From assembly GCF_001625215.2 (NCBI RefSeq), contig NC_030381.2, positions 3,373,131-3,437,130 on the forward strand: a stretch of 64,000 nucleotides of DNA. Reading direction: 5' to 3'. The stretch is from Daucus carota subsp. sativus. Lineage: Eukaryota; Streptophyta; Magnoliopsida; Apiales; Apiaceae. Shown one piece after another: positions 37,850 to 48,812 of this stretch. The position numbers were made by a program, and so were the translations under genes. The stretch's first letter is position 1; every line of letters starts with the position of its first letter. A model generated the notes under the pieces. That model worked only from the letters and a program-made list of their open reading frames with translations. It made no database searches and was not told the origin of the DNA.

Positions 37850-38216
37850 GATCTTGCTTCAACGAGAAACTACAGTGACTTAGAATGAAAACTATGTGCC
37901 TGAATGAAAACTATGTACATGTTTGGTAGATAGAAGTAGAAGCTGCTTCTGGCTTCTGCTTTTAAGAAGTATTTTTAAGAAGCTGAGAATATTAGCTTTT
38001 CTCTCACGGCTTCTGTTTTTTTTCCAAACACTTTATTAACTTATTTACTTTTTACTTCTACTCCATTTCTTTAATTTAAGCAAGAAGTTACTTTTTTAAG
38101 CTAAACCCAAACAGTCTCTATATGAAAATGAAACAGTAAAAGAGAAGTCTTTGGAAATCTAAATCAAAACCTCAAACGATCAAGAACACCTCATCACCGG
38201 AGAATAACAAGGATGC
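37850..38216 (+). pseudogene. Diverged copy of the TMX2-like promoter/5' UTR, split by a short repeat
   Basis: Words such as cagtgacttagaatgaaaa, and further on gaaatctaaatcaaaacctc with caccggagaataacaagg, line up in order with cagtgactagaatgaaaa and gaaatctgaatcaaacatc at 38800-38890, just before the real TMX2-like ATG. Between the two matching parts lies the short repeat 37919-38115. No coding frame continues after it. It is probably an old partial tandem duplication. Confidence 0.45.
37919..38115. repeat. Short repeat family, copy B
   Basis: Rich in agaagtagaagc / cttctgcttttaagaag words, with tttattaacttatttac and ends tgtttgg ... ccaaaca-like. It is related to the copies at 26338 and 51837. 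Confidence 0.5.
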
Positions 38217-38883
38217 GATCATTAATCGAATACATGTTGAGTTTATTTAATAATATAGATGTCAATTTCACAGTATTTTTTTTTAAATCTTCGTACTACG
38301 AGTTGCAGGGAAAAAAAACTCAATCATTAAGAATAGAAATTTTTAATCATACAATGGAATTAAACCAAGTTCAAAAAATCTCATTCAAACTAAACTGAAA
38401 TTATCTTATTCATTTATTTGATTTCGCTTCAAGTCCTTCATGTATTTAAGAGTTTCAAGATATGCAGCTATCCAGAAGATAACACTAGGATCAGCCAATT
38501 TTTCACGAAATAATATACTAGTACCTTGTGCATATCAAAATTTTAAAATTAAATCGTCCAAATTTTAAAGGGTTTTGGTTCATGACAACCGATTGTCATG
38601 GAGGTTTTATCCAGCACACAGCTTTATTACTATCAAATCTGTATTTCAAAAGTTGGGATTCAATTTTTTTTTTTTAAGTATTCGCTATAATTTTCTGCGG
38701 ACAAGAACTTTCTCTTTCCGCAAAAAACGAAATTTTAATCTGGACCCTTGAAATATAGATCCGACTGCCCTCGAAGTGTGAAAAACCACAAAGCACAGTG
38801 ACTAGAATGAAAAAACAAAACACTAACAGAACAAACCCTTGAAATCTGAATCAAACATCAAACACTTGGAGACCACTTCATCA

Positions 38884-41800
38884 ATGGACGACACCAACGT
38901 TAAAGATCACTACTCACTCACCGGAATCTTGAACTTAACGGTGTCGGAACCCTACTACCTCTTCAATTTCCTCGCCTTTTTCGCCTACATTCCCGTTCGC
39001 TTCTCCGCTTCCTCTGTTCTTGCTCCCCATTTTACCTCTCATCTTCTTCACCGTGTAAGAATTCTAAAACTCATGCTTAAATTTGTGTTAAATTGGTGTA
39101 ATTAGAGTGTTTTTGTGAAATGGGTGTGTTTAATTTTGTGATTTTGTTGCGTTATTGATCGTGTTTTATTGTGATCACAGGAAATTCAAGCGTTTCTGGC
39201 GTTTTGCATTTTTGCTGCTGTAAAGGTATCGACTATATGTAGGATTGGTGGATTAATTTGGATTAATTTTTGTGGTGTTTTCGATCTTTTTGGTGCCCGG
39301 ATTGGGAAAGTTTAGGTTTGGTTTTGTATTGGGGAATTGGAGGAATTTAAGTATTTGTTGTACATGTGTGTTTTCGGGGAGGTTTGGACCTTCAACCTTG
39401 GTATCGACTAGTTTGTAATGCCAGCTCTTTCTTATTATTTGATTTAATGCTTAGATGGTGTCGGTTTATTACGAAGAATTTGGTGCTTTGTTGTCTATAT
39501 TAGAGATGCAAGTTTTGGAATAAGTTGTATGACTATTTCTGAGTCTAATCAACACTTTCTTTTATCAAAATTTAATGTACTATAATAAAATGCAGGAATA
39601 GATGGCTCCAATTTTTTGTTAATTAGTCAGTATGCATTGTTATTAAACACAAATATCGTAAACGGCCTCTTGACGTTTAAGCTTGAAGCACCGTCTTTTT
39701 AAAGTGACACACACTATATAGATTAATTATATAGAAACATTTAATGTGGATGTTTGTAACAGTGCACATGCTAATTATTAACTTTAAACTCAAGTGCAAG
39801 CTAAATAGTTCAAAATAAAGAACTAGGTTCAATTTTTCTTAGAGTTATATATGCCAAGAAGCTAGTGAAACCATATTCATGCATCAAGGTATATGTAAAT
39901 TGTCCATATATCGCAGGAAGCCAAAGGTGTGTCAGTGTGTGTATATTATTGCCTATTTAGAGAAACCCAAACAAACTTATATATACGGCCAGCATTTTCA
40001 AATTCAATTAGAATCTCGTCTAAGTTTTTATCTTAAAAAAAGCTTTTCTGTAGGCCATTTATGTGCTTTGCATTTCACTACTAATTACCCTTAAACAACA
40101 CTTTTTTATAATGTGATGAACCTTTTTTAAGGAAAGTCTGAAGCTGGCACTTTGTGCTTAATCATCCACCTTAAGCGCGTTTTCAGTAAGACTACTACTA
40201 TGAACTGGTAAATGGTGAATTGCTTTTCCTTTTCAGAATGCAAATAGATTAAAGTTTCAAAATGCAAAGTAACATAAAAGTTGATTAACTCAGGTTGTAA
40301 TATATTTTTAACTGTTAAAATTATTGAAGAGTGCATTAAATATACTTTTATTTAACATTTTGTATATTGTCGATATATTTGTTCATTCTGTATTTTTCAT
40401 GTCAATAATCTGTTTATTTGTGATAGATGGTGAAAGAGGAGACGTGGGAAGCTTTCATTGCGGATACTTTGTTTTATGCAGAGGTGCATTCTTGGAAACC
40501 CTTTGTTCCTGTTGATTGGCTGGAGTAGTTTGTTGGTTTTCCAACATATCATGATTGCCTTGTTCTAAATGTCATAAAAAAGTTCTTTGCACCTTTTTTT
40601 TGGGTAATTTTGTAATGTTTGGAACTTGGAAGCAGACTGATAATGACATTGTGTATTTATGTTTTTTGTACTGATTTTTTTTAACTACACTGCTGACATC
40701 ACGGTAGCTACTTGTATGTGACTATGTCCTTTTTTTTGTTTATTTATATTATTGACCTGAAATCAGGTTTGTTCAGGTATTCCTTGTTGCCATTGCTTTG
40801 GTTCTGGATTATCATCTTGCTCTCTGGTACATGTTGGCATTTTTAGGTAGGGATTGCCTTTTTGCATTTATGTGTGTGTAATCATGTGATCATAATTGAA
40901 ATTAAAATAGAAGGATATCTGATTGGTTATAATTTGGGGATTTATCTACCACTGCAAATTTTCTTTATGCAGAAAAATGTCTCATATAAGTTATTGGTGG
41001 GCCCATAAATTTATTACGACATTATAAATTCTTATAGGCTATGATCATAAGATTTTATTGTTACTAACTATATAATTTGGTTGAAATGTGGCGTCTTAAT
41101 CTTCTCCAGTTCATTTTTTTTCACCTCATAGTTACTTTAAATGCTTCTGTTGAGTAAGAAAAGTGCTTACCAAGGTTCTAATTGTTTTTCTTGTGTGGCC
41201 TTTTTTATGCAGTTATATATATATTCACACAACAACCTCCTTACCTGAGTTTAGGTAAATAATCGAGTTCTGTTGCCCCTCTTCTTATTCTTTATCACGT
41301 TCTCTGCAAATATTATGTATATGACTGCTGTAAACTGACTATTTGTACCTAAAGTTTTGTTGTTTACCTTCTTAAGGTACTTCAAATCAGTTAACACCTC
41401 TGCAATTGGAAACTATACTCACTGAAGGGCGTACATCGAAGTTTGGGCTGGTTGGTTCTCTGGATTCTCTTTTTAACCTCATTAGATAAGTTTTTGGGTT
41501 AAAAATAAATAATTGACTATTTGTGTATTGACCTCAACAAAGAAAATCTTGTAATTGCAACATTTAAGTAATATACATCTTTGATATTTGTTGTGCTCAT
41601 TAAAATCGCTTTTCCTTACAATATCTATTTTGCCTCTTTCTAATGGATGACAGACCAATATCCAATCTGAAAGGCAATGGATTGCAGTATATTAAAGACA
41701 TTTTGAAAATTTTGGATGTTGATTAGTTTAATAGATTTTCATATTAACCTATTATGTTTAGGTTGGGTTTACCTTGGCACTTTATTTTGTATAGTTCTAT

Positions 41801-43711
41801 AGTACTATTGATGTCCTATTGAAACGATAAAATGTCCACTGATAATATTTGCTGTCTGCAGTAGTGCACACAGGAAGAATATTAATGTTTTTTCCATGTC
41901 TGGCAAATTTTCAATTGATCATGTCAGGTTGAATTTCGTGCTTTATCCTCATCGAATTGCGTACGTACAAGTCGTATTTTTCCTGAGCTTTCCATCACGT
42001 GAGTGTTTCCTTCCACAATAATGCCCTGTCATTAGTTTAATACTTTAATCTGACTTGTTGTTCTGTTTCTCGTTCTTGTACCGGATGTGTTACTACCTCT
42101 GTCCCGGTTTTTTTTCTTCTCTTCATTTCCTTGTTTCTTTGTCCCGAAAAGGTCGTCCACATCAAGTTAATATGGTAAATTACATGTTAAATTTTGTTAA
42201 TTTTTTTGAAAAAACAATACATAGTTTGGGCAACAAATGGCTTATTTGTTATAATTGTATAAAGGGTTAATTATCTAATTGGGCACTCACTTCACACCAG
42301 TATATCATCCGGGACACTCTCGAATTTTCGGTCTCATTTGAAACACTGTTTTCAGAAATTGTATCAGTCTTAAAAATAAAATGTAAAATTTGAAAATAAA
42401 TCAATAGTTTGAGAAGTAACACAGTAGGCTATAGTGATTATATAGGCACGATTAATTGAATTTCCGTGTCTAAAAAATGACTATATATGGATTATTAAGG
42501 TTCTTCATAACCCATCTCTCCCACCATCAATTTTACCCATTTTTTGGACACAGAAATTCAATTAATCGTACCTACATAATCTCTACTGCCTACTATGTTA
42601 AAGCCCCATGAGTAACACTTCTCAATCTGTCGATTTGTTTTCGAATTTATCATTTTATTTTTAAGACTGAAACAATTTCTGAAAACGGTGTTTCAAATGA
42701 GACCGAAAATTCGAGAGTGTCCCAGATGATATATTAGTGTGAAGTGAGTGCCCAATTAGATAATTAACCCATTGTATAAAAGGTGGGTTTTGACAGGGGG
42801 ACAAAAAAACAGGACGGAGGAAGTATTGCATTACTTATCTTTGCTTCACTTTATTTAACATGGGTAGTGACTTGTGCTATCCTTTATGCAACAGATTCTC
42901 AAACAAAAATCTATCATTTGGGACAGTCGATATTGGCCTGTTTCCAAATGTTGCACCAAAATTTGGAATCTCTCTTGGTGAGAATATTTCTTTTCCATAT
43001 GCTGCAATCTGAATTATACTCCTGGTCTTTGATTCATTCTTGTATGTCAAACTCTATTTTATCAACGTCAATTTGGTCTCTATATCTTTGTCAATGGCTG
43101 ATACCTGTTGGGACTAAACTTTCAGGAAACAGTAAACAGCTTCCCACATATATATTGTTTGAGAATGCGGAAGAGGTTGCACGCTTTCCCGAGTATAACT
43201 TGGAAGCAAAAGCCTCCATTCCTGTTGTAACAAAGGTACAGACCAAAAGACACATCAGTGACATACCATTTTTGCTATCTGGCCTAACCGGCCCAGCTTA
43301 GAAAAGTCTTTTGTTACTTTAAGCAGAAGTGAATTTTTTTATTTATAAGTCATCGTGAGTTTGGATGATTCTGTTACTAATATATAGCTTTTAAGATTAA
43401 AAAATGAAACATAAAAATTATATATACCAAAAATTACATTTAAAAAGGATATTCTTGATTTTTGTCAAAGTTGAAGTAATGAGAAATGAAACTATCACCT
43501 ATTTGCTACTTTTCTTAATTTAATTTATATAAGCCAGAAAGCCACTGCACAAACAGACAAAAGTGTTTTCCTTAACTTCTTTTAAGTTTTATGTTAGTCC
43601 ACAACTTATACTCTTGAAATAACACCTTCTGGGGTCTTGTGTATGCAGAAACTTATTTGCCGGCACTTTGAGCTTGACAAACGACTTCTTGATTATGTGA
43701 ATGGTAAATAG
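38884..43711 (+). CDS. TMX2: Thioredoxin-related transmembrane protein 2 (TMX2) homolog
   Basis: Ten exons: 38884-39054, 39181-39225, 40427-40483, 40777-40846, 41213-41254, 41377-41450, 41928-41998, 42895-42977, 43126-43235 and 43649-43711. All have GT-AG introns and join to 261 codons. Membrane segments lie at about residues 24-45 (YYLFNFLAFFAYIPVRF), around 60-70 and about 92-125 (FLVAIALVLDYHLALWYMLA). A thioredoxin-like domain follows: VEFRALSSSN at about 154-163, then SNKNLSFGTVDIGLFPN and the cis-Pro strand KQLPTYILFENAEEV. The usual CxxC is replaced by SSSNC (Cys164), as in animal TMX2 (SNDC), so a dithiol oxidoreductase role is unlikely. Animal TMX2 is at the ER and mitochondria-associated membranes; the plant role is not established. 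Intron 7 contains nested MITEs. Confidence 0.93.
42093..42823. mobile_element. Stowaway-like MITE in TMX2 intron 7, split by a second element
   Basis: The left end CTACCTCTGTCCCGGTTTTT and the right end (reverse complement CTTCCTCCGTCCTGTTTTTT) are inverted, with TA on both sides (42091-42092 and 42824-42825). Without the inserted 507-bp element and its duplicated 10 bp it would be about 214 bp, a normal Stowaway size. Confidence 0.75.
42254..42780. mobile_element. Mutator-like palindromic MITE with exact 10-bp TSD
   Basis: The element 42264-42770 (507 bp) is flanked by ATTGTATAAA on both sides. Its arms are inverted repeats over almost the whole length, beginning GGGTTAATTATCTAATTGGG and ending with the reverse complement; the outer roughly 120 bp of each arm are nearly identical and matching segments continue inward (caattaatcg region). 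A 9-11 bp target duplication with long terminal repeats points to the Mutator superfamily. No coding. Confidence 0.87.
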
Positions 43712-44352
43712 GTAATGATTTATATTTGATTATTTGCTTAAGTAGTTCAGATATATTTTCAGCATTTATTGGGACTATTTCATCTGCTTATATATCAATA
43801 CAGCAAATGAAAACATATGTTTTTGGACTTATAATCTTCTATACAGATTGCAAACTCACAGATGGGTCGGCTGGTTCAAAAGCTCTACGAAATTCTAGCA
43901 TGAGATGCATACGATTGTAAAGCAGTGGTATGTGATCTAGCAATCTATAGTTACACACGGGTAATAACATAGGTTCAAAGCAAAGGGGAGGAGGGTGCTG
44001 CAACTTCCAATTTTCATTCTTGATGTTCAGTGCAATTTTGTTTTCTGTTTTTTTTTTCCCCCCTTTCTTTTTTGTTATAGGAAAAGTAATGCTGAGGACA
44101 AAGTAGGGAGTGGGGACTGTATATTGAGTTATTGACACTGATATCAGTATACTATGTTGTATCCTACGTATGTATCTTGGTATTGCTGATGTTGTGGGCG
44201 GTTCTGAATGTTTTTTCATTTTTGAGAAAGAAGTGCTTATTTTTAACAAAAAGTGTCAAATTCTCCGAAAAGTAAAGAGAAAAGTGGTCGAGAAAATAAC
44301 AGTGATTAAATGCAGAAATGATTTTCGTATTCTGTAAAAGGGGAAGATGCAT
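43712..44352. other. TMX2-like 3' UTR and spacer
   Basis: No further exon was found. The ORFs here are pyrimidine- or T-run artefacts. Confidence 0.4.
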
Positions 44353-44474
44353 AGAGCAATGCTAGAGAATCTGACATATTTTGATTTGTGCGATTCTAGG
44401 ACATGTTTTGATTAGAGCAATGCCAGAGAATATGACATATTTTCATTTGTGCGAATCTATGATATGTTTTGATT
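44353..44474. repeat. Tandem 61-bp repeat, two units, interrupted by the hAT element
   Basis: agagcaatgctagagaat and its following text repeat exactly one period later (agagcaatgccagagaat). The second unit ends in gttttgatt, where the hAT element inserted, and a diverged third unit (tatgttttgatttgtgcga) seems to continue after 46331. Confidence 0.75.
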
Positions 44475-44644
44475 AGGGCTGAGCAAAAAACCGAAACCGA
44501 ACCGAAACCGGTTAAAACCGAGCCCAAAAAAACCGAGCCGAAACCGAAACCGAAAATTAAAAAACCGAGCCGAGTTCATGGGTCCGGTTCCGGTTATTCG
44601 TCAAAACCGAACCGGAAGAAACCGAATCGAACCGATTATATAAA

Positions 44645-44649
<5 letters not shown>

Positions 44650-44726
<77 letters not shown>
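44650..44726. repeat. (TA)n microsatellite, left
   Basis: About 38 TA units inside the hAT element, directly left of the nested element. Confidence 0.95.
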
Positions 44727-44729
<3 letters not shown>

Positions 44730-45614
44730 GAGTGCTCAAATACAAACCAATTTTAAAATACAAACTACAAACCATATATAAAAATAACATAACTCAGTGC
44801 ATACACGGTAGTTCATTCTCTCATTTTTTACTCAGATCTACTCTCTCTCTCTTCTCGTCTCTCTCACCTCTGTATTTCTCTCAACTTGTCACGCTGTAAA
44901 TTAATATAGCTTGTTACAACTGGATTTTGTTCCCATCGAGATAGATAGACACATATAGATATAATTTAGTGATGAAGCTGTGGTGCTTTTGGTGTTTGAT
45001 GATGCTACGTTTTGATAGTGGTGATGTTGGTGATGAGGTGTTAATGGTGGTGGTGCAGTGGCAATGGCAGAGGCTGTGCTATTCCCTTCAGTCCCGTCAG
45101 AGAACAAACTTGCTACAGAATTCAGGATTTTCTGACATATATATTAGTGATTTTCGTTGTGCCAATTAGTGATTTGTATTGTATCAATTAGTGATTATCA
45201 CTTTAGAAATTAGTGAAACAGCGAGTACTGAACAGAACCTGGTGACAGTGACAAAGGGATGGGAGATGTGGTTTCAGGCGACGGAGGTGAGGCTGGAGGC
45301 GACAGGGGTGAGGCTGGAGGTGACGGTGGTGAAGGTGGAGATGGAGGTGGAGGGGACGATGGAATGAATTTGGTGGTGATAGAACATATAACTGGACATG
45401 GAGATGGTGGCTACGGAGAAGCGGCATGGAGGTGGAGACGGTGATGATGGAGATGACGATGGAAGCGGAGCTCAAGGAGATGGAGGCGGAAATGGGGTTG
45501 GTAGAGATGGGATTGGTAGAGTTTAGTGACACTAAGCACTGCTAATCACTAAATATTATTGTCATAATCATTGGTTTGTATGTTTGTACCATAAGGAGTT
45601 TGTACTGGAGTAGG

Positions 45615-45621
<7 letters not shown>
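44724..45621. mobile_element. Nested element within the hAT element, flanked by TA runs
   Basis: The ends are inverted: TATAGGGGAGTGCTCAAATA followed by caaacc at the left, and the reverse complement TATAGGGTCCTACTCCAGTA followed by caaact at the right. TA dinucleotide runs flank both sides, so any target duplication is hidden. The interior repeats the word attagtgat(t) about six times and holds a purine-rich ggaggygrygg minisatellite (45255-45515) that produces artefactual Gly/Glu frames. Superfamily not decided. Confidence 0.6.
45255..45515. repeat. Purine-rich minisatellite
   Basis: Degenerate GGAGGYGRYGGTG-type units occur over about 260 bp. They give open frames on both strands (Gly/Asp-rich on plus, His/Leu/Ser-rich on minus) that I do not regard as genes. 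Confidence 0.7.

Positions 45622-45677
<56 letters not shown>
45620..45677. repeat. (TA)n microsatellite, right
   Basis: About 28 TA units directly right of the nested element. Confidence 0.95.
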
Positions 45678-45682
<5 letters not shown>

Positions 45683-46339
45683 GAAATTTAAATAGTATGT
45701 CACATTCTGCTCTAAGAATTAGAGGTATACATGAAATAATTTGTTGAAAATTTCTGAATTTTACATGTGAATATCTCTATGTATAACTTGTCAGTAGGCA
45801 TGCATACCTCACATAAACAAACCATTCTACTGAGTTGTGAATGCTATATAGGTCAATCCATATATATGGTAATGTACTAAACAGTTTCTGCAGATCAGAT
45901 GGTCACCATTTGTATGTTATTGTGCCATTCTCTCAATTGTTTTATAAGATAAATGTTAGTCATAAGAAAACCTATCACTTGTGGCATAATATGGGAGAAT
46001 TGTTTTAGTATTCAAAGTCTTCCAGGTTTATAAGTTCTGATCTAGAAGCAAGTACAACCATCCTGGTATCAAGAAAAAAAGAGTGACCATCTCCAATACC
46101 AGTAATAGAATCTGCAACATCAGAAGAATTTTCATGGCTTAGCAACTTCTTATATTTGGCGGTTTTGGAACCGAAACCGAGCCGATTATAACCGAACCGA
46201 GGTTTTTTAACCGAAACCGAACCCGAAACCGAACCGGCGGTTGCGATTTTCGATTTTAAAAACCAAAGATATATGGTTGCGGTTCCGGTTTTGTCCAAAA
46301 ACTGAGCCGAACCGGCCCATGCTTTCCCCTAGTTTTGAT

Positions 46340-46904
46340 ATGTGCTATGTGTGTGATTTGTGAATACACACGTCTGACATCACATATGTTTTGATTTGTG
46401 CGATGTGAGTTCTAAAATTTAAGGTTTTCATGATCCTAGATTCCTAGTTACAAAGGATCCTTTATGAATTTGAAAATTATACATGTAACTTAGATTTTGA
46501 AATTTAGGAAGGGAAAATCATATCTAAAAATGAGGTGGTATTTATAGGATTTATTTAATTCAACCATGATTGAGTTCTTTTTGATTTTAAATTTTTATGA
46601 ATATTTAAATTATAAAATATCAAGTATATTATGAAGTCAAAATTGGTGAATATTAAAAGCCAAACCTCTTTAATAAAATTTATATACACACAAGGGATCC
46701 AAAGTATTCATTTTTTCGAAAATATTATAAAATATGTTTCGCCTTCTTTTTCATTTTTTAATATATTTTATATCTTAATTGTATATAAAATATAATATAT
46801 TTTTTTCTAAAAATTTGAACGTTCAGTTTTGAGTTTAAACCCAAACCTATAAAAGCACACCTCGTATGTTTCTATAATCCTAAAAGGCTGAAACTAACAA
46901 TTCC
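46340..46904. other. Promoter region of the PPR gene
   Basis: AT-rich with no exon. A TATA box (tataaaa) lies at 46848-46854, 51 bases before the ATG. Confidence 0.5.
46848..46854 (+). promoter_or_regulatory. TATA box of the PPR gene
   Basis: cctataaaagc lies 51 bp upstream of the ATG, which would leave a very short 5' UTR of about 20-25 bases. Confidence 0.55.
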
Positions 46905-48431
46905 ATGAAACCCAAAATCCCAACTCTATCTCTCAGACAAATCAAACAAATCCGAGCTCATATTCTAACATCCTCAAAACCCAACTCATTAAACATCTTA
47001 CTGTCCAATTTCACCCACTCACCCACTCCTCAAAATGCCCTTTTGCTCTACAACCAAATGGTCAAAACCCCAAATGCCCACAATCATTTCACATTCACCC
47101 TGGCTCTAAAGGCATGTTCTTTACTTCACTCACTGCCAAAAGGCCAAGAAATTCATGCCCATGTGATCAAAACAGCATACTTTTCTGATATTTTTATCAA
47201 GAATTCATTAATTCATTTTTACTTGCTGCAGACTGACATTGTTTGGGCTTGTAGGGTTTTTGATTCTGTGGTGTACCCTGATGTTGTTTCTTGGACTTCG
47301 ATAATTTCCGGGCTTTCGAAATGTGGGATGGAAAGGGAGGCTTTGGTTAGGTTTTCGAAAATGGATGTGAGTCCTAATTGTGCTACAATTGTTACTGTTT
47401 TATCTGCTTGTATTAGTATTAGAGCTGTTAAGATTGGTAAATCTGTTTGTTGCTATAGTTTAAAGAATTTTGATGATGACAATGTTGTGTTGGGGAATGT
47501 GCTTTTGGATTTTTTTGTAAAGTTTGGGTCTTTAGGATGTGCGCGTTATTTATTTGAAAGAATGCGCAAGAGAGATGTGGTTTCTTGGACTACTATGGTG
47601 GGTGGTTTTGTGCAGAGAGGGTTTTATGATGTTGCGGTGAGGGTGTTTCAGGAAATGGTGCGAGGGGGAGAAGTTGAGCCTAATGAGGCTACTATTGTTA
47701 GTATGCTGTCAGCTTGCTCTTCAATTGGGGATTTGAATTTGGGGCGGTGGGTTCATTGTTATGTGAGCAGTAGGCATGATCTTGTGATAAATCAAAATGT
47801 GGGGAATGCTCTGGTGAATCTGTATGTGAAATGTGGGAACATAGATTTGGCTATTACGGTGTTTTGCATGCTTAAATGCAAAGATGTAGTGTCGTGGAGT
47901 ACCATGATTAGCGGGTTGGCAATGAATGGGTATGGCAAGCATGTGTTGCCACTCTTCTCACTTATGCTAGTCCATGGCAATACCCCTGATGATGTAACCT
48001 TCATTGGACTATTATCTGCTTGCAGCCATGCGGGGTTGGTTAATCAAGGGTTAATGCTTTTTAAAGCCATGGATGGTGTGTATCACATTTCACCCCACAT
48101 GAAGCATTATGCTTGTGTTGTTGATATGTATGGTCGAGCAGGGCTCTTAAAAGAAGCAGAACGTTTCATTGAATATATGCCTGTGGAAGCCGATGGCCCC
48201 GTTTGGGGAGCATTACTTAATGCTTGCAATATTTATGGGAGTGAGGAGATGATTTTGCGAACCAGACAGTCTCTTTCTAAGACAAGAGATGCAACCCTAG
48301 GAACTTTTGCTTTATTATCAAACACTTATGCCAGTTCCAATAGGTGGGATGATGCTAATGAGGTTCGAGATTCAATGAGGCGCATGGGTTTGAAAAAGGC
48401 TGCTGGATGCAGCTGGGTTGACGTCGACTGA
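46905..48431 (+). CDS. PLS-type pentatricopeptide repeat protein (E class), organellar RNA factor
   Basis: Intronless, 508 aa, as usual for PPR genes. It shows the alternating P, L and S repeats of the PLS subfamily: signatures such as DVVSWTSIISGLSKCG, DVVSWTTMVGGFVQRG, DVVSWSTMISGLAMNGYG, VTFIGLLSACSHAGLV and HYACVVDMYGRAGLLKEAE. The C-terminus has an E-like motif (GPVWGALLNACNIYG ... LLSNTYASSNRWDDANEVRDSM) and ends at CSWVDVD without a DYW domain. E-class proteins bind organellar transcripts sequence-specifically, usually for C-to-U editing together with a DYW partner. The N-terminus is short and basic (MKPKIPTLSLRQIKQIRAHI) and could be an organelle presequence, though it is not striking. 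Target RNA cannot be told from this sequence alone. Confidence 0.95.
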   Translation: MKPKIPTLSLRQIKQIRAHILTSSKPNSLNILLSNFTHSPTPQNALLLYNQMVKTPNAHNHFTFTLALKACSLLHSLPKGQEIHAHVIKTAYFSDIFIKNSLIHFYLLQTDIVWACRVFDSVVYPDVVSWTSIISGLSKCGMEREALVRFSKMDVSPNCATIVTVLSACISIRAVKIGKSVCCYSLKNFDDDNVVLGNVLLDFFVKFGSLGCARYLFERMRKRDVVSWTTMVGGFVQRGFYDVAVRVFQEMVRGGEVEPNEATIVSMLSACSSIGDLNLGRWVHCYVSSRHDLVINQNVGNALVNLYVKCGNIDLAITVFCMLKCKDVVSWSTMISGLAMNGYGKHVLPLFSLMLVHGNTPDDVTFIGLLSACSHAGLVNQGLMLFKAMDGVYHISPHMKHYACVVDMYGRAGLLKEAERFIEYMPVEADGPVWGALLNACNIYGSEEMILRTRQSLSKTRDATLGTFALLSNTYASSNRWDDANEVRDSMRRMGLKKAAGCSWVDVD

Positions 48432-48812
48432 CTCGTGGGTATATAGAAAGTGTCATAAAGTGAGTAAATAGGCGCAAAGATTGCAAGTTGTGAATAAGAT
48501 AATGGATAATTAGGCACAAAGATTTCAAGTTGTGAATAACATAATGAATGATTATACAATCTAATAACTTGTATAATCGAATCACCTTATTTAACAATTT
48601 TAGCTGCTCTTAGGAGATGAGGTTAATTTGAGATTATTATCTGCAACTGCTTCTCAAGTCTACTTCTACTTCTTGGTTCTCGGTCTATAATCCCATGAAA
48701 GGTACTTGAAGATCTTAGGATATGTGGTGACCCATGTTCGTGTCCACCCACGCGCACAGATACACATACAGTTTTTGTAGAATGCAGCAACTTGAAACTT
48801 GACTGCTGTAGT
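48432..48812. other. PPR 3' flank
   Basis: No gene. A roughly 40-bp direct duplication (gcgcaaagattgcaagttgtgaataa / ggcacaaagatttcaagttgtgaataa) occurs at 48470-48540, just after the stop. Confidence 0.45.

Larger units (their letters stand above)
31715..38883. other. Seven-kilobase gene-free region upstream of both the GATA and TMX2-like genes
   Basis: No exon could be supported. Apart from the separately listed MITEs and the partial TMX2 flank copy, it contains three compact G-box clusters, an isolated strong TATA box near 32929 and an AT-microsatellite near 33837-33861. The GATA gene (minus) and the TMX2-like gene (plus) are transcribed away from this region, so it is a shared divergent upstream region. 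Confidence 0.5.
44466..46339. mobile_element. hAT-type non-autonomous element (1858 bp) with 8-bp TSD GTTTTGAT
   Basis: The element spans 44474-46331 and is flanked by exact GTTTTGAT copies (44466-44473, 46332-46339). It starts TAGGGCTGAGCA and ends TGCTTTCCCCTA, imperfect inverted termini resembling those of the 25111 element (TAGGGATGGGCA). Both subterminal regions are arrays of AACCGAAACCGAACCG words (44489-44640 and 46160-46315, opposite orientation in part). There is no transposase. The middle holds a further element and two long TA runs. Confidence 0.83.

Noticed and set aside
44469..44790. Frames rich in Lys-Pro-Glu and Ile-Tyr
   Set aside because: They arise from the AACCGA subterminal array and the TA microsatellite of the hAT element.
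45179..45532. Gly/Glu/Asp-rich frames (+) and His/Ser/Leu-rich frame (-)
   Set aside because: They are products of the purine-rich minisatellite inside a mobile element, with no conserved domain.
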